64,000 nucleotides of DNA from Streptomyces nymphaeiformis (GTDB lineage: Bacteria; Actinomycetota; Actinomycetes; Streptomycetales; Streptomycetaceae). Position numbers and translations under genes: made by a program. The DNA lies in contig NZ_JACHJY010000001.1 in the NCBI RefSeq assembly GCF_014203895.1, positions 558,001 through 622,000 of the forward strand, in the 5' to 3' direction. Below are positions 18,735 through 26,407 of the stretch, in pieces. The notes under the pieces were generated by a model. It saw nothing but the letters and a program-made list of their open reading frames with translations. It was not told the DNA's origin and did not search any database. Each line of letters opens with the position of its first letter. The stretch's first letter is position 1.

Positions 18735-19289
18735 TCAGTGGCTCCGCGCGCCGCTCGCCCGGCGCCGCAGGAGCCAGACACCGCCGACGGCAGCCGCGGC
18801 CAGCACCGCCGCGCCCGCCGTGATCTGGGCGGTGTCGGGGCCGACACTGCCCCCGACACCGGTCTGGACGTGGCCGCTCGGCCCCCGGTGCTTGACCATC
18901 AGCTCACCCCGGGCGGTCTTGCCGTTGTCGCAGGCCACGCTGATCCCGTAGGAGCCGGCCTTGACGTGCTCCGGCACCTCGAACTGTCCGACCACGACCT
19001 CCTTGTGCGTGCTCGGGTTCAGCTGGAACTCGCCCGCGCCGAGCGAGTTCGCGTCCCCGACGCCGTGCCCGTGCTTGCCGCAGGCGAGCGTGTTCACGGT
19101 GACGGTCTCGCCCGGGGACGCGGACGACGGGAAGATCTCCAGCGACTCGTGGCTGCCGCTGTTCGAGTACGAGCTCTCGCTGTTCGAGTTCCAGTCTTCG
19201 TTGCCGGCGTACGCCGCGGGGGCGGCGAACGCCCCGATCGCGGCGACCGTCAGCGCGGTACCGGTGAACAGGCGGGCAGTGGTGCGCAT
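18735..19289 (-). CDS. Secreted surface protein with C-terminal membrane anchor
   Basis: 184-aa exported protein. A Sec signal peptide MRTTARLFTGTALTVAAIGAFAAPAAYAG is followed by a Ser/Asn-rich linker (~30-50). A beta-rich domain (~52-140, LEIFPSSASPGETVTVNTLACGKHG to GSYGISVACDNGKTARGELMV) holds one Cys pair. The C-terminus shows QTGVGG, a hydrophobic helix (AQITAGAAVLAAAAVGGVWLL) and RRRASGARSH. This resembles a cell-wall sorting signal but lacks a clear LPxTG/LAxTG, so covalent anchoring is uncertain. The ATG at 19289 fits the signal peptide better than upstream starts. It is a plausible client of the adjacent class F sortase. Confidence 0.8.
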   Translation of the reverse strand: MRTTARLFTGTALTVAAIGAFAAPAAYAGNEDWNSNSESSYSNSGSHESLEIFPSSASPGETVTVNTLACGKHGHGVGDANSLGAGEFQLNPSTHKEVVVGQFEVPEHVKAGSYGISVACDNGKTARGELMVKHRGPSGHVQTGVGGSVGPDTAQITAGAAVLAAAAVGGVWLLRRRASGARSH

Positions 19290-19481
19290 GGGGGTCCTCC
19301 GGGGCGCGCGAGCGGTCATGCAGGCTGGTCCTCCCGGGAGGGACATCCCGGAGTCGGACCTTCTGAGACCGAGATAAGGGCCACGCCGCGCCCCCCGCCT
19401 CCTGATGAGGCATCAGGATTGCTCCGTCCGATACGGCGCGTCACCTGGATTCCGACCGTTTTTGCAGGTCAGAAGGGTGTG

Positions 19482-19503
19482 CGGGCCGTCATCTGACGGC
19501 CCG
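19482..19503. terminator. Hairpin CGGGCCGTCA/TGACGGCCCG
   Basis: A 10-bp perfect stem with a 2-nt centre in the 280-bp gap between the secreted protein gene and the small-protein operon. No T-tract, so function is uncertain. Confidence 0.45.
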
Positions 19504-19526
19504 TGCCGAACGGGTGATCACGCGAG

Positions 19527-19556
19527 GGGCCGGGGCACCCGACGGTGCCCCGGCCC
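19527..19556 (-). terminator. Terminator of the small-protein operon
   Basis: A 13-bp perfect stem GGGCCGGGGCACC / GGTGCCCCGGCCC with a CGAC loop lies 12 bp past the last stop codon of the two-gene operon on the minus strand. Confidence 0.75.
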
Positions 19557-19568
19557 GTTGTCGGCGCG

Positions 19569-19784
19569 TCAGCCGCGGTCCGCCCCGCAGCCGGAGTCCG
19601 GCGGCAGGCAGCCGGTCGGCCGGCCGGTGGACCCCACCGCCGCGTGCCGACATCGCCGGCATTCGTGCAGGACCAGGACGAGGCGCTCCCCGGCGCAGCC
19701 CACGGCGGGCGAGGTGTACGTCCGGTGCGGCGTCGCCGCGGCGCACCTCGGGCAGTCGAGCATCCGCTCGTCACCGGCCGTCAT
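19569..19784 (-). CDS. Small zinc-ribbon-like protein
   Basis: 71-aa hypothetical protein. It has two CxxC pairs: CPRC near residue 11 and CRRC near residue 41, separated by a beta-rich stretch (TYTSPAVGCAGERLVLVLHE), a typical zinc-ribbon layout. The C-terminal tail (TGCLPPDSGCGADRG) has two more Cys. The ATG at 19784 overlaps the upstream gene's TGA by four bases, so the pair is translationally coupled. No family recognised; nucleic-acid or protein binding is possible. Confidence 0.6.
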   Translation of the reverse strand: MTAGDERMLDCPRCAAATPHRTYTSPAVGCAGERLVLVLHECRRCRHAAVGSTGRPTGCLPPDSGCGADRG

Positions 19785-19972
19785 CGCCCCGCCCTCCCGG
19801 CGCCGCCCCGGGTGCCGGACCCGAGGGCGGCGAGGGTGCCGAGGAGCAGCCACGCCTCCTCCGGGGTTCCCGCGTTCGTCGCGGGAGAGAGCACCAGGAT
19901 GATGCCGAGGACGAGCGAGGCGAGGAACGCGGCGCTCTTGACCGGAAGGTCTACTCTGAGATCGACGAACAC
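19781..19972 (-). CDS. Small single-helix membrane protein
   Basis: 63-aa hypothetical protein. The GTG at 19972 follows GGGAG by about seven bases. MFVDLRVDLPVKS is followed by one strong hydrophobic segment AAFLASLVLGIILVLSPA, a short acidic turn (TPEEA) and a second moderately hydrophobic stretch WLLLGTLAALG, then a basic tail. First gene of a two-gene operon with the zinc-ribbon-like protein. No function recognised. Confidence 0.6.
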   Translation of the reverse strand: MFVDLRVDLPVKSAAFLASLVLGIILVLSPATNAGTPEEAWLLLGTLAALGSGTRGGAGRAGR

Positions 19973-20171
19973 GGGATTCTCCCTTGTGCTTGGTCGGAAG
20001 GCCGCCCCTGCTCCTGCCGGATGCGAAGGGGCGGCCTCGGCCGTTTCTTCTACGGGTGCGGTCGGTCAGGTCACATGCGACGCCCTCCTCTCCGCCCGGC
20101 CGCCCGTCGCGGGCCGGCCCGATGCGTCGAGTGTGGAACCGCCCGGAAGGCCGGACAACGGCTGGAAGACA

Positions 20172-20187
20172 CGCGTAGACCTACGCG
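20172..20187. promoter_or_regulatory. CGCGTAG-n2-CTACGCG palindrome
   Basis: A perfect 7-2-7 inverted repeat 109 bp upstream of the XRE regulator start; a plausible operator. The rest of the 324-bp gap (19973-20296) shows nothing further. Confidence 0.45.
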
Positions 20188-20296
20188 GACGCGGGGTGAC
20201 GCCCTCCGAGGTCTGTCAACTTCTGTGAAGCTGAAGGAAAATGACGGACCATCGGAGACGACTCGGGAACGTCCTGCGACGCGAAGGGCACCGCTC

Positions 20297-21184
20297 ATGA
20301 CCAACACGTCCTCCTCGCCGCCTCCGCACGGCCCGCAGGCCCGCTTCGCCGCCGAGCTGCGTGAGCTGCGTCGGCAGAACCTCACCAAGCCGACGCTGGA
20401 CGCGCTCGGGCGGTCGATGGGGTGTGCCCGCAGCAACGTGTCGCTGATCCTGAGCGGCCGGCGCTTCCCCTCGTGGGAGCACATGTGCGCGCTCGTCGAG
20501 GCCCTCGGCGGGAACCCGGCCGACTGGCGGGACCGCTGGCTCGGCGCCCGGCGCGAGATCGAGGAGGCCGGCCGGGCGGGCGACGCCGGGCCGGCCGCCC
20601 CGCCGCCGCTCCTTCCGCCGGTCGCGTCCGTGCTCGCGGGCGGGGAGGCGTTGCCCGGGATCCACTGGTACAAGGACAACCGCGAGTTCTACGAGGCCGC
20701 GGCCGAGCGGGTGAGGGGCGCCGCTTCGGAGATCCGGGTCACGTACACCCGCCGCTACCCGCCCGACCAGACGAGTACGAACGCCTCCCGCGAGTACTTC
20801 AGGTCGGTCCTGGACTGGGCCGCCGCCGACAGCGAGGACGTGCGCGCCGTGCGCCGGATCATCGGGGTGCCCGAGCGGGAAGGGGTCCCGGACAAGGACG
20901 TGCTGGCCTGGGTCCGGCGGCATCACGAGGAGGCCGAGGGCATCCTCAACTACGAGGCCGCCGTGCTGCGGTGGACCGCTGCCGCCGACGGCCTCAACAT
21001 GGCCCTGATCGACGACAGCGTGGCCTTCCTGGCCTTCTCCGGCGGTTCCCGGCAGCGGCTCGACGGCTTCAGCGTCGAGCACCCCAGGTTCATGGGCTAC
21101 TTCGCCGCCTACTTCGACCAGCTCTGGGTCGCGCTCCCGTCGCTCGCCCACTACCTGGAGGAGCTCCCCGACGGGCGGAGCTGA
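20297..21184 (+). CDS. XRE-family transcriptional regulator with C-terminal sensor region
   Basis: 295-aa regulator. Residues ~12-75 form a Cro/C1-type helix-turn-helix: FAAELRELRRQNLTKPTLDALGRSMG, CARSNVSLILSGRRFPSWEHMCALVEALGG. After a Pro-rich linker (~95-110), residues ~120-290 form an all-alpha/beta region with VRGAASEIRVTYTRRYPPDQ and AVRRIIGVPER, resembling the phospholipase-D-like/DUF sensor domains seen after HTH domains in actinomycetes; this is a weak match. The ATG at 20297 is the first good start. It converges on the aminotransferase gene with 12 bp between. Confidence 0.78.
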   Translation: MTNTSSSPPPHGPQARFAAELRELRRQNLTKPTLDALGRSMGCARSNVSLILSGRRFPSWEHMCALVEALGGNPADWRDRWLGARREIEEAGRAGDAGPAAPPPLLPPVASVLAGGEALPGIHWYKDNREFYEAAAERVRGAASEIRVTYTRRYPPDQTSTNASREYFRSVLDWAAADSEDVRAVRRIIGVPEREGVPDKDVLAWVRRHHEEAEGILNYEAAVLRWTAAADGLNMALIDDSVAFLAFSGGSRQRLDGFSVEHPRFMGYFAAYFDQLWVALPSLAHYLEELPDGRS

Positions 21185-21196
21185 CCCCGGGGTCCG

Positions 21197-21964
21197 CTAC
21201 GGCCGGATCTCGTCCCCCTCCACCGCCCCGTACGCCGCGAACACCCGCCCCATCAGCTCCTCGTCCACCGGGAACGTCACCTCGTCGATCGCCGTCACGG
21301 GGGCGATCGTCCGGGAGTTGGTCACGAACGCGGCCCGGAAGCCCGGCAGATCGGCCAGGGTGACCGGGCGGCGGGTCGAGTTCAGGCGCGGTTCCAGGAG
21401 GGCCATGGTGATGCCGGCGAGGCAGGGTGCCGACGGCCAGATCACCGAAGTGCCGTCCCAGAAGGCGATGTTGGTGACGGCTCCCTCGGAGATCTCGCCG
21501 TACGGGGAGGTCAGCAGGGCCTCGTCGTAGCCCGCCCGCCGGGCCGCCTCGCCGTGGTAGCGCTGGCCGAAGCCGCCCAGGTGCTTGATGTGCGGCGCGG
21601 GCCGCCAGTAGTCGACGGTGGTCAGGCGCTGCGGGGCGCCGGGGCCGTCCGGGGCCGGGTCGGCGACGGTCACGACGGTGCGGACGCCCGGGTAGACGTA
21701 CACCCGGACCGAGGCGTCCCGCCGCCCGGCGTTCGCGAGGGCCCCGGCGACGAGCTCGCGGACCCGCTTGCCGTCCAGCTCCGTGCCGAAGAGCTCGCGG
21801 GTCGAGCGGTCGAGGCGGTCGAGGTGCAGGGCGAGGCCCTTCGTGCGCCCGTCCCGTACCTGCATCGCCGTGAAGTGGCCGTACCCGGTCAGGAGGGCGG
21901 CGAGGAGCCCCGGATCGGTCGCGGGGGCTCCGTCGATCTCGGTGTGCGGGGGAGGTGTCGTCAT
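21197..21964 (-). CDS. Class IV aminotransferase
   Basis: 255-aa PLP enzyme of the branched-chain aminotransferase / 4-amino-4-deoxychorismate lyase fold. It has HLDRLDRSTRELFG, the probable PLP Lys in PHIKHLGGFGQRY (~140), GYDEALLTSPYGEISEGAVTNIAFWDG, and the phosphate-binding PCLAGITMALLEP. The last two are standard class IV motifs (EgxxsNiF-type and pxxLxGitr-type). It resembles PabC-like and D-amino-acid-aminotransferase-like members; substrate not assignable. The ATG at 21964 opens MTTPPPHTEIDGAPA. Divergent from the ABC exporter across a 122-bp region holding the SoxR-type box. Confidence 0.87.
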   Translation of the reverse strand: MTTPPPHTEIDGAPATDPGLLAALLTGYGHFTAMQVRDGRTKGLALHLDRLDRSTRELFGTELDGKRVRELVAGALANAGRRDASVRVYVYPGVRTVVTVADPAPDGPGAPQRLTTVDYWRPAPHIKHLGGFGQRYHGEAARRAGYDEALLTSPYGEISEGAVTNIAFWDGTSVIWPSAPCLAGITMALLEPRLNSTRRPVTLADLPGFRAAFVTNSRTIAPVTAIDEVTFPVDEELMGRVFAAYGAVEGDEIRP

Positions 21965-22052
21965 GCCCTCACCGTACGGCGCCCGCACGGCACTTGAGCC
22001 CGACGGGGCTTCGGGGATGCGCCTCTTGCCCTCGAGCGCATGCGCCTCTTGA

Positions 22053-22070
22053 CCTCAAGCAAACTTGAGG
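22053..22070 (+). promoter_or_regulatory. SoxR-type box upstream of the ABC exporter
   Basis: CCTCAAGCAAACTTGAGG matches the classic SoxR operator CCTCAAGTTAACTTGAGG at 16 of 18 positions and is a perfect inverted repeat outside its 4-nt centre. It overlaps a -35-like TTGACC (22049-22054). With CACGAT (22074-22079) as -10 the spacer would be 19 bp, the over-long spacing MerR-family activators correct. That places transcription start at about the ATG (22087), giving a leaderless mRNA. SoxR of streptomycetes is activated by redox-active metabolites. Confidence 0.7.
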
Positions 22071-22086
22071 TATCACGATCATCCGC

Positions 22087-23820
22087 ATGCTGTTCCGACT
22101 GCTCGCACCCCGCCTCCGGCCCCACCGCCCCCTCCTCTTCCTCCTCGTCGCCCTCCAGCTCGTCCAGACCCTCGCCTCCCTCGCCCTGCCCACCCTCAAC
22201 GCCGGCGTCATCGACGAGGGCGTCCTGCGCGGGGACACCGGTCGCGTCCTCAGCGGCGGCGCCGCCATGATCGCCGTCACCCTCCTCCAGGCCGCCGCGG
22301 CCGCCGCCGCCACCTACACCGGCGCCAAGGTCGCCATGGGCGTCGCCCGCGACCTGCGCTCCGAGGTGTTCCGCCGGGTCCAGGACTTCTCCGCCCGGGA
22401 ACGCGGCCGCTTCGGCGCCGCGTCCCTCATCACCCGGACCACCAACGACGTCCAGCAGATCCAGACGTTCACCGTCCTCGTCCTCACCATGCTGGCCGCC
22501 GCCCCGCTGCTCTGCGCCGGCGGGCTCGTCATGGCCCTGCGCCAGGACGTGCCGCTCGCGCTCGTCCTGCTCCTCTTCGTGCCCGTGATGACCGGCGCGG
22601 TCGGCACCGTCGTCCTGCGCATGCGGCCCCTCTTCCGCGGCATGCAGGAGCGCGTCGACCGTGCCAACCGCGTGCTGCGCGAGCAGATCACCGGCGTCCG
22701 GGTCGTCCGCGCCTTCGTCCGCGACCGGCACGAGCGGGAGCGGTTCGCCGGAGCCAACGACGAACTCCTCACCGTCGGCCTCAAGGCCGGCCGGCTCCAG
22801 GCCCTCATGTTCCCCACGGTCCTGATCGTCTGGCAGCTGACGACCGTCGCCCTCGTGTACGTCGGCGCCCACCGCATCGACGCCGGAGCCCTGCAGCCCG
22901 GCGGCCTCGTCGCCTTCCTCGGCTACCTCCTCCAGACCTCCATGTCCGTGATGATGGTCCTCTTCCTCCTCATGCACATGCCGCGCGCCGAAGCCGGCGC
23001 CGAACGCGTCCGCGAAGTCCTCGACACCCGTGCCTCCGTCGCCCCGCCCGCCGACCCCGTCCGGACCCTCCCCGGCCCCGGCCGCCTCGACCTCGCCGGC
23101 GTCGGCTTCCGCTACCCGGGCGCCGAGGAGTCCGTCCTCCACGACGTCGGACTCGTCGCCCGCCCCGGCGAGACCACCGCCGTCATCGGCTCCACCGGCA
23201 GCGGCAAGTCGACGCTGCTCGGGCTCGTGCCCCGGCTCTTCGACGCCACCGACGGCGAGGTCCTCGTCGACGGCGTCGACGTCCGCGCGCTCGACCCCGC
23301 CCTGATGGCCAGGACCGTCGGACTCGTCCCCCAGAAGCCGTACCTCTTCTCCGGGACGGTGGCCACCAACCTCCGGTACGGGAAGCCGGACGCCACCGAC
23401 GAGGAGCTCTGGCACGCCCTGGAGGTCGCCCAGGCCGCCGACTTCGTCCGCGCGCTCGACGACGGCCTCGACGCACCCGTCTCCCAGGGCGGCACCAACT
23501 TCTCCGGCGGCCAGCGCCAGCGCCTCGCCATCGCCCGCGTGCTCGTCGCCCGCCCCCGCCTCTACCTCTTCGACGACTCCTTCTCCGCCCTCGACCCCCG
23601 CACCGACGCCCGGCTCCGCACCGCCCTGCGCACGGAGACCGCCGACGCGACCGTCGTCATCGTCGCCCAGCGCGTCTCCACCATCCGGCACGCCGACCGG
23701 ATCGTCGTCCTCGACCGCGGCCGCACCGTCGGCACCGGCACCCACACGTCCCTCATGCGGGACAACCCCACCTACCGGGAGATCGTCCTCTCCCAGCTCA
23801 CCGAGGAGGAAGCCGCATGA
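22087..23820 (+). CDS. Heterodimeric ABC exporter, subunit with degenerate ATP site
   Basis: 577-aa fused permease-ATPase. Residues ~1-310 hold six membrane helices of a type IV exporter (LFRLLAPRLRPHRPLLFLLVAL at the start). The nucleotide-binding domain shows Walker A GSTGSGKST, Q-loop VPQKPYLFSGT, signature NFSGGQRQRLAIARVL and Walker B LYLFDDSFSALD. The residue after Walker B is Asp instead of the catalytic Glu, so this subunit makes the non-hydrolytic site of an asymmetric exporter such as TM287/288. It overlaps its partner gene by ATGA. A paralogue lies at 40623-42356. Regulation by the SoxR-type box suggests export of redox-active or toxic compounds. Confidence 0.92.
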   Translation: MLFRLLAPRLRPHRPLLFLLVALQLVQTLASLALPTLNAGVIDEGVLRGDTGRVLSGGAAMIAVTLLQAAAAAAATYTGAKVAMGVARDLRSEVFRRVQDFSARERGRFGAASLITRTTNDVQQIQTFTVLVLTMLAAAPLLCAGGLVMALRQDVPLALVLLLFVPVMTGAVGTVVLRMRPLFRGMQERVDRANRVLREQITGVRVVRAFVRDRHERERFAGANDELLTVGLKAGRLQALMFPTVLIVWQLTTVALVYVGAHRIDAGALQPGGLVAFLGYLLQTSMSVMMVLFLLMHMPRAEAGAERVREVLDTRASVAPPADPVRTLPGPGRLDLAGVGFRYPGAEESVLHDVGLVARPGETTAVIGSTGSGKSTLLGLVPRLFDATDGEVLVDGVDVRALDPALMARTVGLVPQKPYLFSGTVATNLRYGKPDATDEELWHALEVAQAADFVRALDDGLDAPVSQGGTNFSGGQRQRLAIARVLVARPRLYLFDDSFSALDPRTDARLRTALRTETADATVVIVAQRVSTIRHADRIVVLDRGRTVGTGTHTSLMRDNPTYREIVLSQLTEEEAA

Positions 23821-25691
23821 GCACGGCGACCGCGACCCGCGCCCCGAGCCCCGCGAAGGCCCCCGCCCGCACCGGCCCGCCGCCGCAGCGCGGCCCCGGC
23901 CTCGCCACCCCCTCCCTCGAACGCTCCCTCTCCTTCCGCTCCTCCGGCCTCCGCCTGCTGCGCACCCTCGCCCCCGACCGGGCCCGGCTGCTCGCGGTCC
24001 TCGCCGCGGGCGCCGCCGCCGTCTCCCTCTCCGTCCTCGGCCCCCTCCTCCTCGGCCGCGCCACCGACCTCGTGATCACCGGAGCCGGCGGCCCCGCAGG
24101 CGTCGACTTCGCCGCCGTCGGCCGGATCCTCGCCCTGTCCGTGGTCGTCGTCACCGGCTCCTCCGCCCTCACCTGGGTCCAGCTGCGGATCGCCACCACC
24201 GTCGTCCAGCGGGCCGGGCACCGGCTCCGCGCACAGGCCCAGCGCAAACTCGCCAGGCTGCCCCTCACCTACCTCGACGGGCAGCCGCGCGGCGAGGTCC
24301 TCTCCCGCACCACCAACGACATCGACAACATCACCCAGACCCTCCAGCAGGCCTTCAGCCAGATGACGCGCGCCCTGCTCACCCTGGTCGGTGTCCTCCT
24401 GATGATGTTCTGGATCTCCCCGGTGCTCGCCCTCGTCGCCCTCGCCACCGTGCCCGTCTCGGTCGCCGTCGCCGCCTTCGTCGGCAAGCGCGCCCAGCCG
24501 CAGTTCGTGAAGCAGTGGGCCGTCACGGGCCGGCTCGGCAGCCACGTCGAGGAGATGATCACCGGTCACACCGAGGTCGTCGCCTTCGGCCGCCGCGCCG
24601 AGGCCGTGCGCCGCTTCGACGAGCTCGGCGAGGAGCTCTACCGGGCGAGCTTCCGCGCCCAGTTCGTCTCCGGCTTCATCCAGCCCGCCCTCACCTTCGT
24701 CGGCAACCTGAACTACGTGTTCGTCGCCGTCGTCGGCGGCCTGCGGGTGGCGAGCGGCACCCTGACCGTCGGCGACGTGCAGGCCTTCATCCAGTACTCG
24801 TACGACTTCAACGGCCCCATCACCCAGGTCGCCGCCATGGCCAACCTCCTCCAGTCCGGAGTGGCCTCCGCCGAGCGGGTCTTCGACCTCCTCGACGCCG
24901 AGGAGGAGTCTCCGGAACCGGCGGAGCCCCGCAGGCCCGCCGAACTGCGCGGCCGGGTCTCCTTCGAGGAGGTCGCCTTCCGCTACGAGGACGGCAGGCC
25001 GCTCATCGAGGACCTGTCGCTCACCGTGGAGCCGGGACGGACCGTCGCCATCGTCGGCCCCACCGGCGCCGGCAAGACGACCCTCGTCAACCTGCTGATG
25101 CGGTTCCACGAGGTGACGGGCGGCCGGATCACCCTCGACGGCGTCGACACCGCCGCGATGACCCGCGAGGAGCTGCGCTCCGCCACCGGCATGGTCCTCC
25201 AGGACACCTGGCTCTTCGGCGGAACCATCGCCGACAACATCGCCTACGGAGTGCCCGGGGAGGTCTCCCGCGAGCGGATCGTCGCCGCCGCGAAGGCCGC
25301 CCACGCCGACCGCTTCGTCCGCACCCTGCCCGCCGGCTACGACACCGTCCTCGACGAGGACGGCGGCGGCCTCAGCGCCGGCGAGAAGCAGCTGGTCACC
25401 CTCGCCCGCGCCTTCCTCTCCGACCCGGTGATCCTCGTCCTCGACGAGGCCACCAGCTCCGTCGACACCCGCACCGAACTCCTCGTCCAGCAGGCCATGA
25501 CCTCCCTGCGCGCCGGCCGCACCAGCTTCGTCGTCGCCCACCGGCTCTCCACGATCCGGGACGCCGACACGATCCTGGTGATGGAGAACGGCTCGATCGC
25601 CGAGCAGGGCGGCCACGAGGAGCTGCTCGCCGCCGGCGGCGCCTACGCCCGGCTGCACGCGGCGCAGTTCGCCCGTACGGTGGAGACGTGA
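23817..25691 (+). CDS. Heterodimeric ABC exporter, catalytic partner subunit
   Basis: 624-aa fused permease-ATPase. A low-complexity Ala/Pro-rich N-terminus (~1-50) precedes six helices and the ATPase domain. Walker A is GPTGAGKTT, Q-loop VLQDTWLFGGTIADNIAYG, signature LSAGEKQLVTLARAFL and Walker B VILVLDEATSSVD with a canonical catalytic Glu, followed by the H-loop FVVAHRLSTI. The variant LSAGE signature pairs with the intact Walker site, the standard split in heterodimeric exporters. Its start overlaps the preceding subunit by four bases and its stop overlaps the CutA-GGCT gene (GTGA), so three proteins are translated as one unit. Paralogue at 38695-40623. Confidence 0.92.
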   Translation: MSTATATRAPSPAKAPARTGPPPQRGPGLATPSLERSLSFRSSGLRLLRTLAPDRARLLAVLAAGAAAVSLSVLGPLLLGRATDLVITGAGGPAGVDFAAVGRILALSVVVVTGSSALTWVQLRIATTVVQRAGHRLRAQAQRKLARLPLTYLDGQPRGEVLSRTTNDIDNITQTLQQAFSQMTRALLTLVGVLLMMFWISPVLALVALATVPVSVAVAAFVGKRAQPQFVKQWAVTGRLGSHVEEMITGHTEVVAFGRRAEAVRRFDELGEELYRASFRAQFVSGFIQPALTFVGNLNYVFVAVVGGLRVASGTLTVGDVQAFIQYSYDFNGPITQVAAMANLLQSGVASAERVFDLLDAEEESPEPAEPRRPAELRGRVSFEEVAFRYEDGRPLIEDLSLTVEPGRTVAIVGPTGAGKTTLVNLLMRFHEVTGGRITLDGVDTAAMTREELRSATGMVLQDTWLFGGTIADNIAYGVPGEVSRERIVAAAKAAHADRFVRTLPAGYDTVLDEDGGGLSAGEKQLVTLARAFLSDPVILVLDEATSSVDTRTELLVQQAMTSLRAGRTSFVVAHRLSTIRDADTILVMENGSIAEQGGHEELLAAGGAYARLHAAQFARTVET

Positions 25692-26407
25692 TCGTCACCG
25701 TCCGCACCACCACCGACGCGCGCGCCAAGGCCGACGCCCTGGCGCGCGGCGCCGTCGAGGCCCGGCTCGCCGCCTGCGCGCAGGTCAAGGGGCCCGTCAC
25801 CTCCGTCTACCACTGGCACGGGGCGATCGAGACGGCCGAGGAGTGGCAGGTGGAGTTCAAGACCACCGAGGCCCGCTACCAGGCCCTGGAGGCGCACCTC
25901 CTCGCCGCCCACGACTACGAGACGCCCGAGATCCTCGCCACCCGGGCGGCCCGCGTCGGCGAGGGGTACGCCCGCTGGGTCGAGGAGGAGACCACGGGGG
26001 CCGCCGAGGTCGAGGCCCCGGTGGGCGACGAGCGGCCGTTCTTCGTGTACGGGACGCTGCGCCCCGGCGCGTACAACCACGACCGGTTCCTCGCCGGCCG
26101 GATCGGCACCGAGGCGGACGCCGTGCTGCACGGGGCGGTCCTGCACGACGGGCCCGGCTATCCGTACGTCGTCCCGGCGGCCGACGGCAAGGTGGTCGGC
26201 ACGCTCCTCACGCCCTCGCCCGGCGACTACAGCGACCTGTTCGGACTGCTCGACCGCCTGGAGCTGCCCGTCGGCTACGAGCGGGTGGCGATGGACGTCG
26301 TACGGGTACGGGACGGGGCGCGGGTGTCCGCCTGGGTGTTCCTGGCGGCCCCGGACGCGCCCCTCGGCCCGGTCATCGAGAGCGGCGACTGGTTCATGCG
26401 TCCGTAG
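25688..26407 (+). CDS. CutA-gamma-glutamylcyclotransferase-like fusion protein
   Basis: 239-aa two-domain cytoplasmic protein. Residues 1-~105 are a CutA1 domain: VIVTVRTTTDARAKADALARGAVEARLAACAQV, SVYHWHGAIETAEEWQVEFKT, HDYETPEILATRA, including the conserved Cys and the W/H positions of the trimeric ferredoxin-like fold. Residues ~115-239 are a GGCT/AIG2-like domain: RPFFVYGTLRPGAYNHDRFLAGR (YGTL loop), GPGYPYVV, FGLLDRLELPVGYERV, VSAWVFLAAPDAPLG. CutA is linked to divalent metal tolerance and GGCT-like folds to gamma-glutamylamine or glutathione turnover. The GTG at 25688 overlaps the exporter stop. The fusion is unusual; joint function is unknown. Confidence 0.85.
   Translation: MIVTVRTTTDARAKADALARGAVEARLAACAQVKGPVTSVYHWHGAIETAEEWQVEFKTTEARYQALEAHLLAAHDYETPEILATRAARVGEGYARWVEEETTGAAEVEAPVGDERPFFVYGTLRPGAYNHDRFLAGRIGTEADAVLHGAVLHDGPGYPYVVPAADGKVVGTLLTPSPGDYSDLFGLLDRLELPVGYERVAMDVVRVRDGARVSAWVFLAAPDAPLGPVIESGDWFMRP

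Noticed and set aside
19405..20228. Overlapping plus-strand frames over the small-protein operon
   Set aside because: Arg/Pro-rich composition; the minus-strand pair has coupled starts, a ribosome site, Cys motifs and a terminator.
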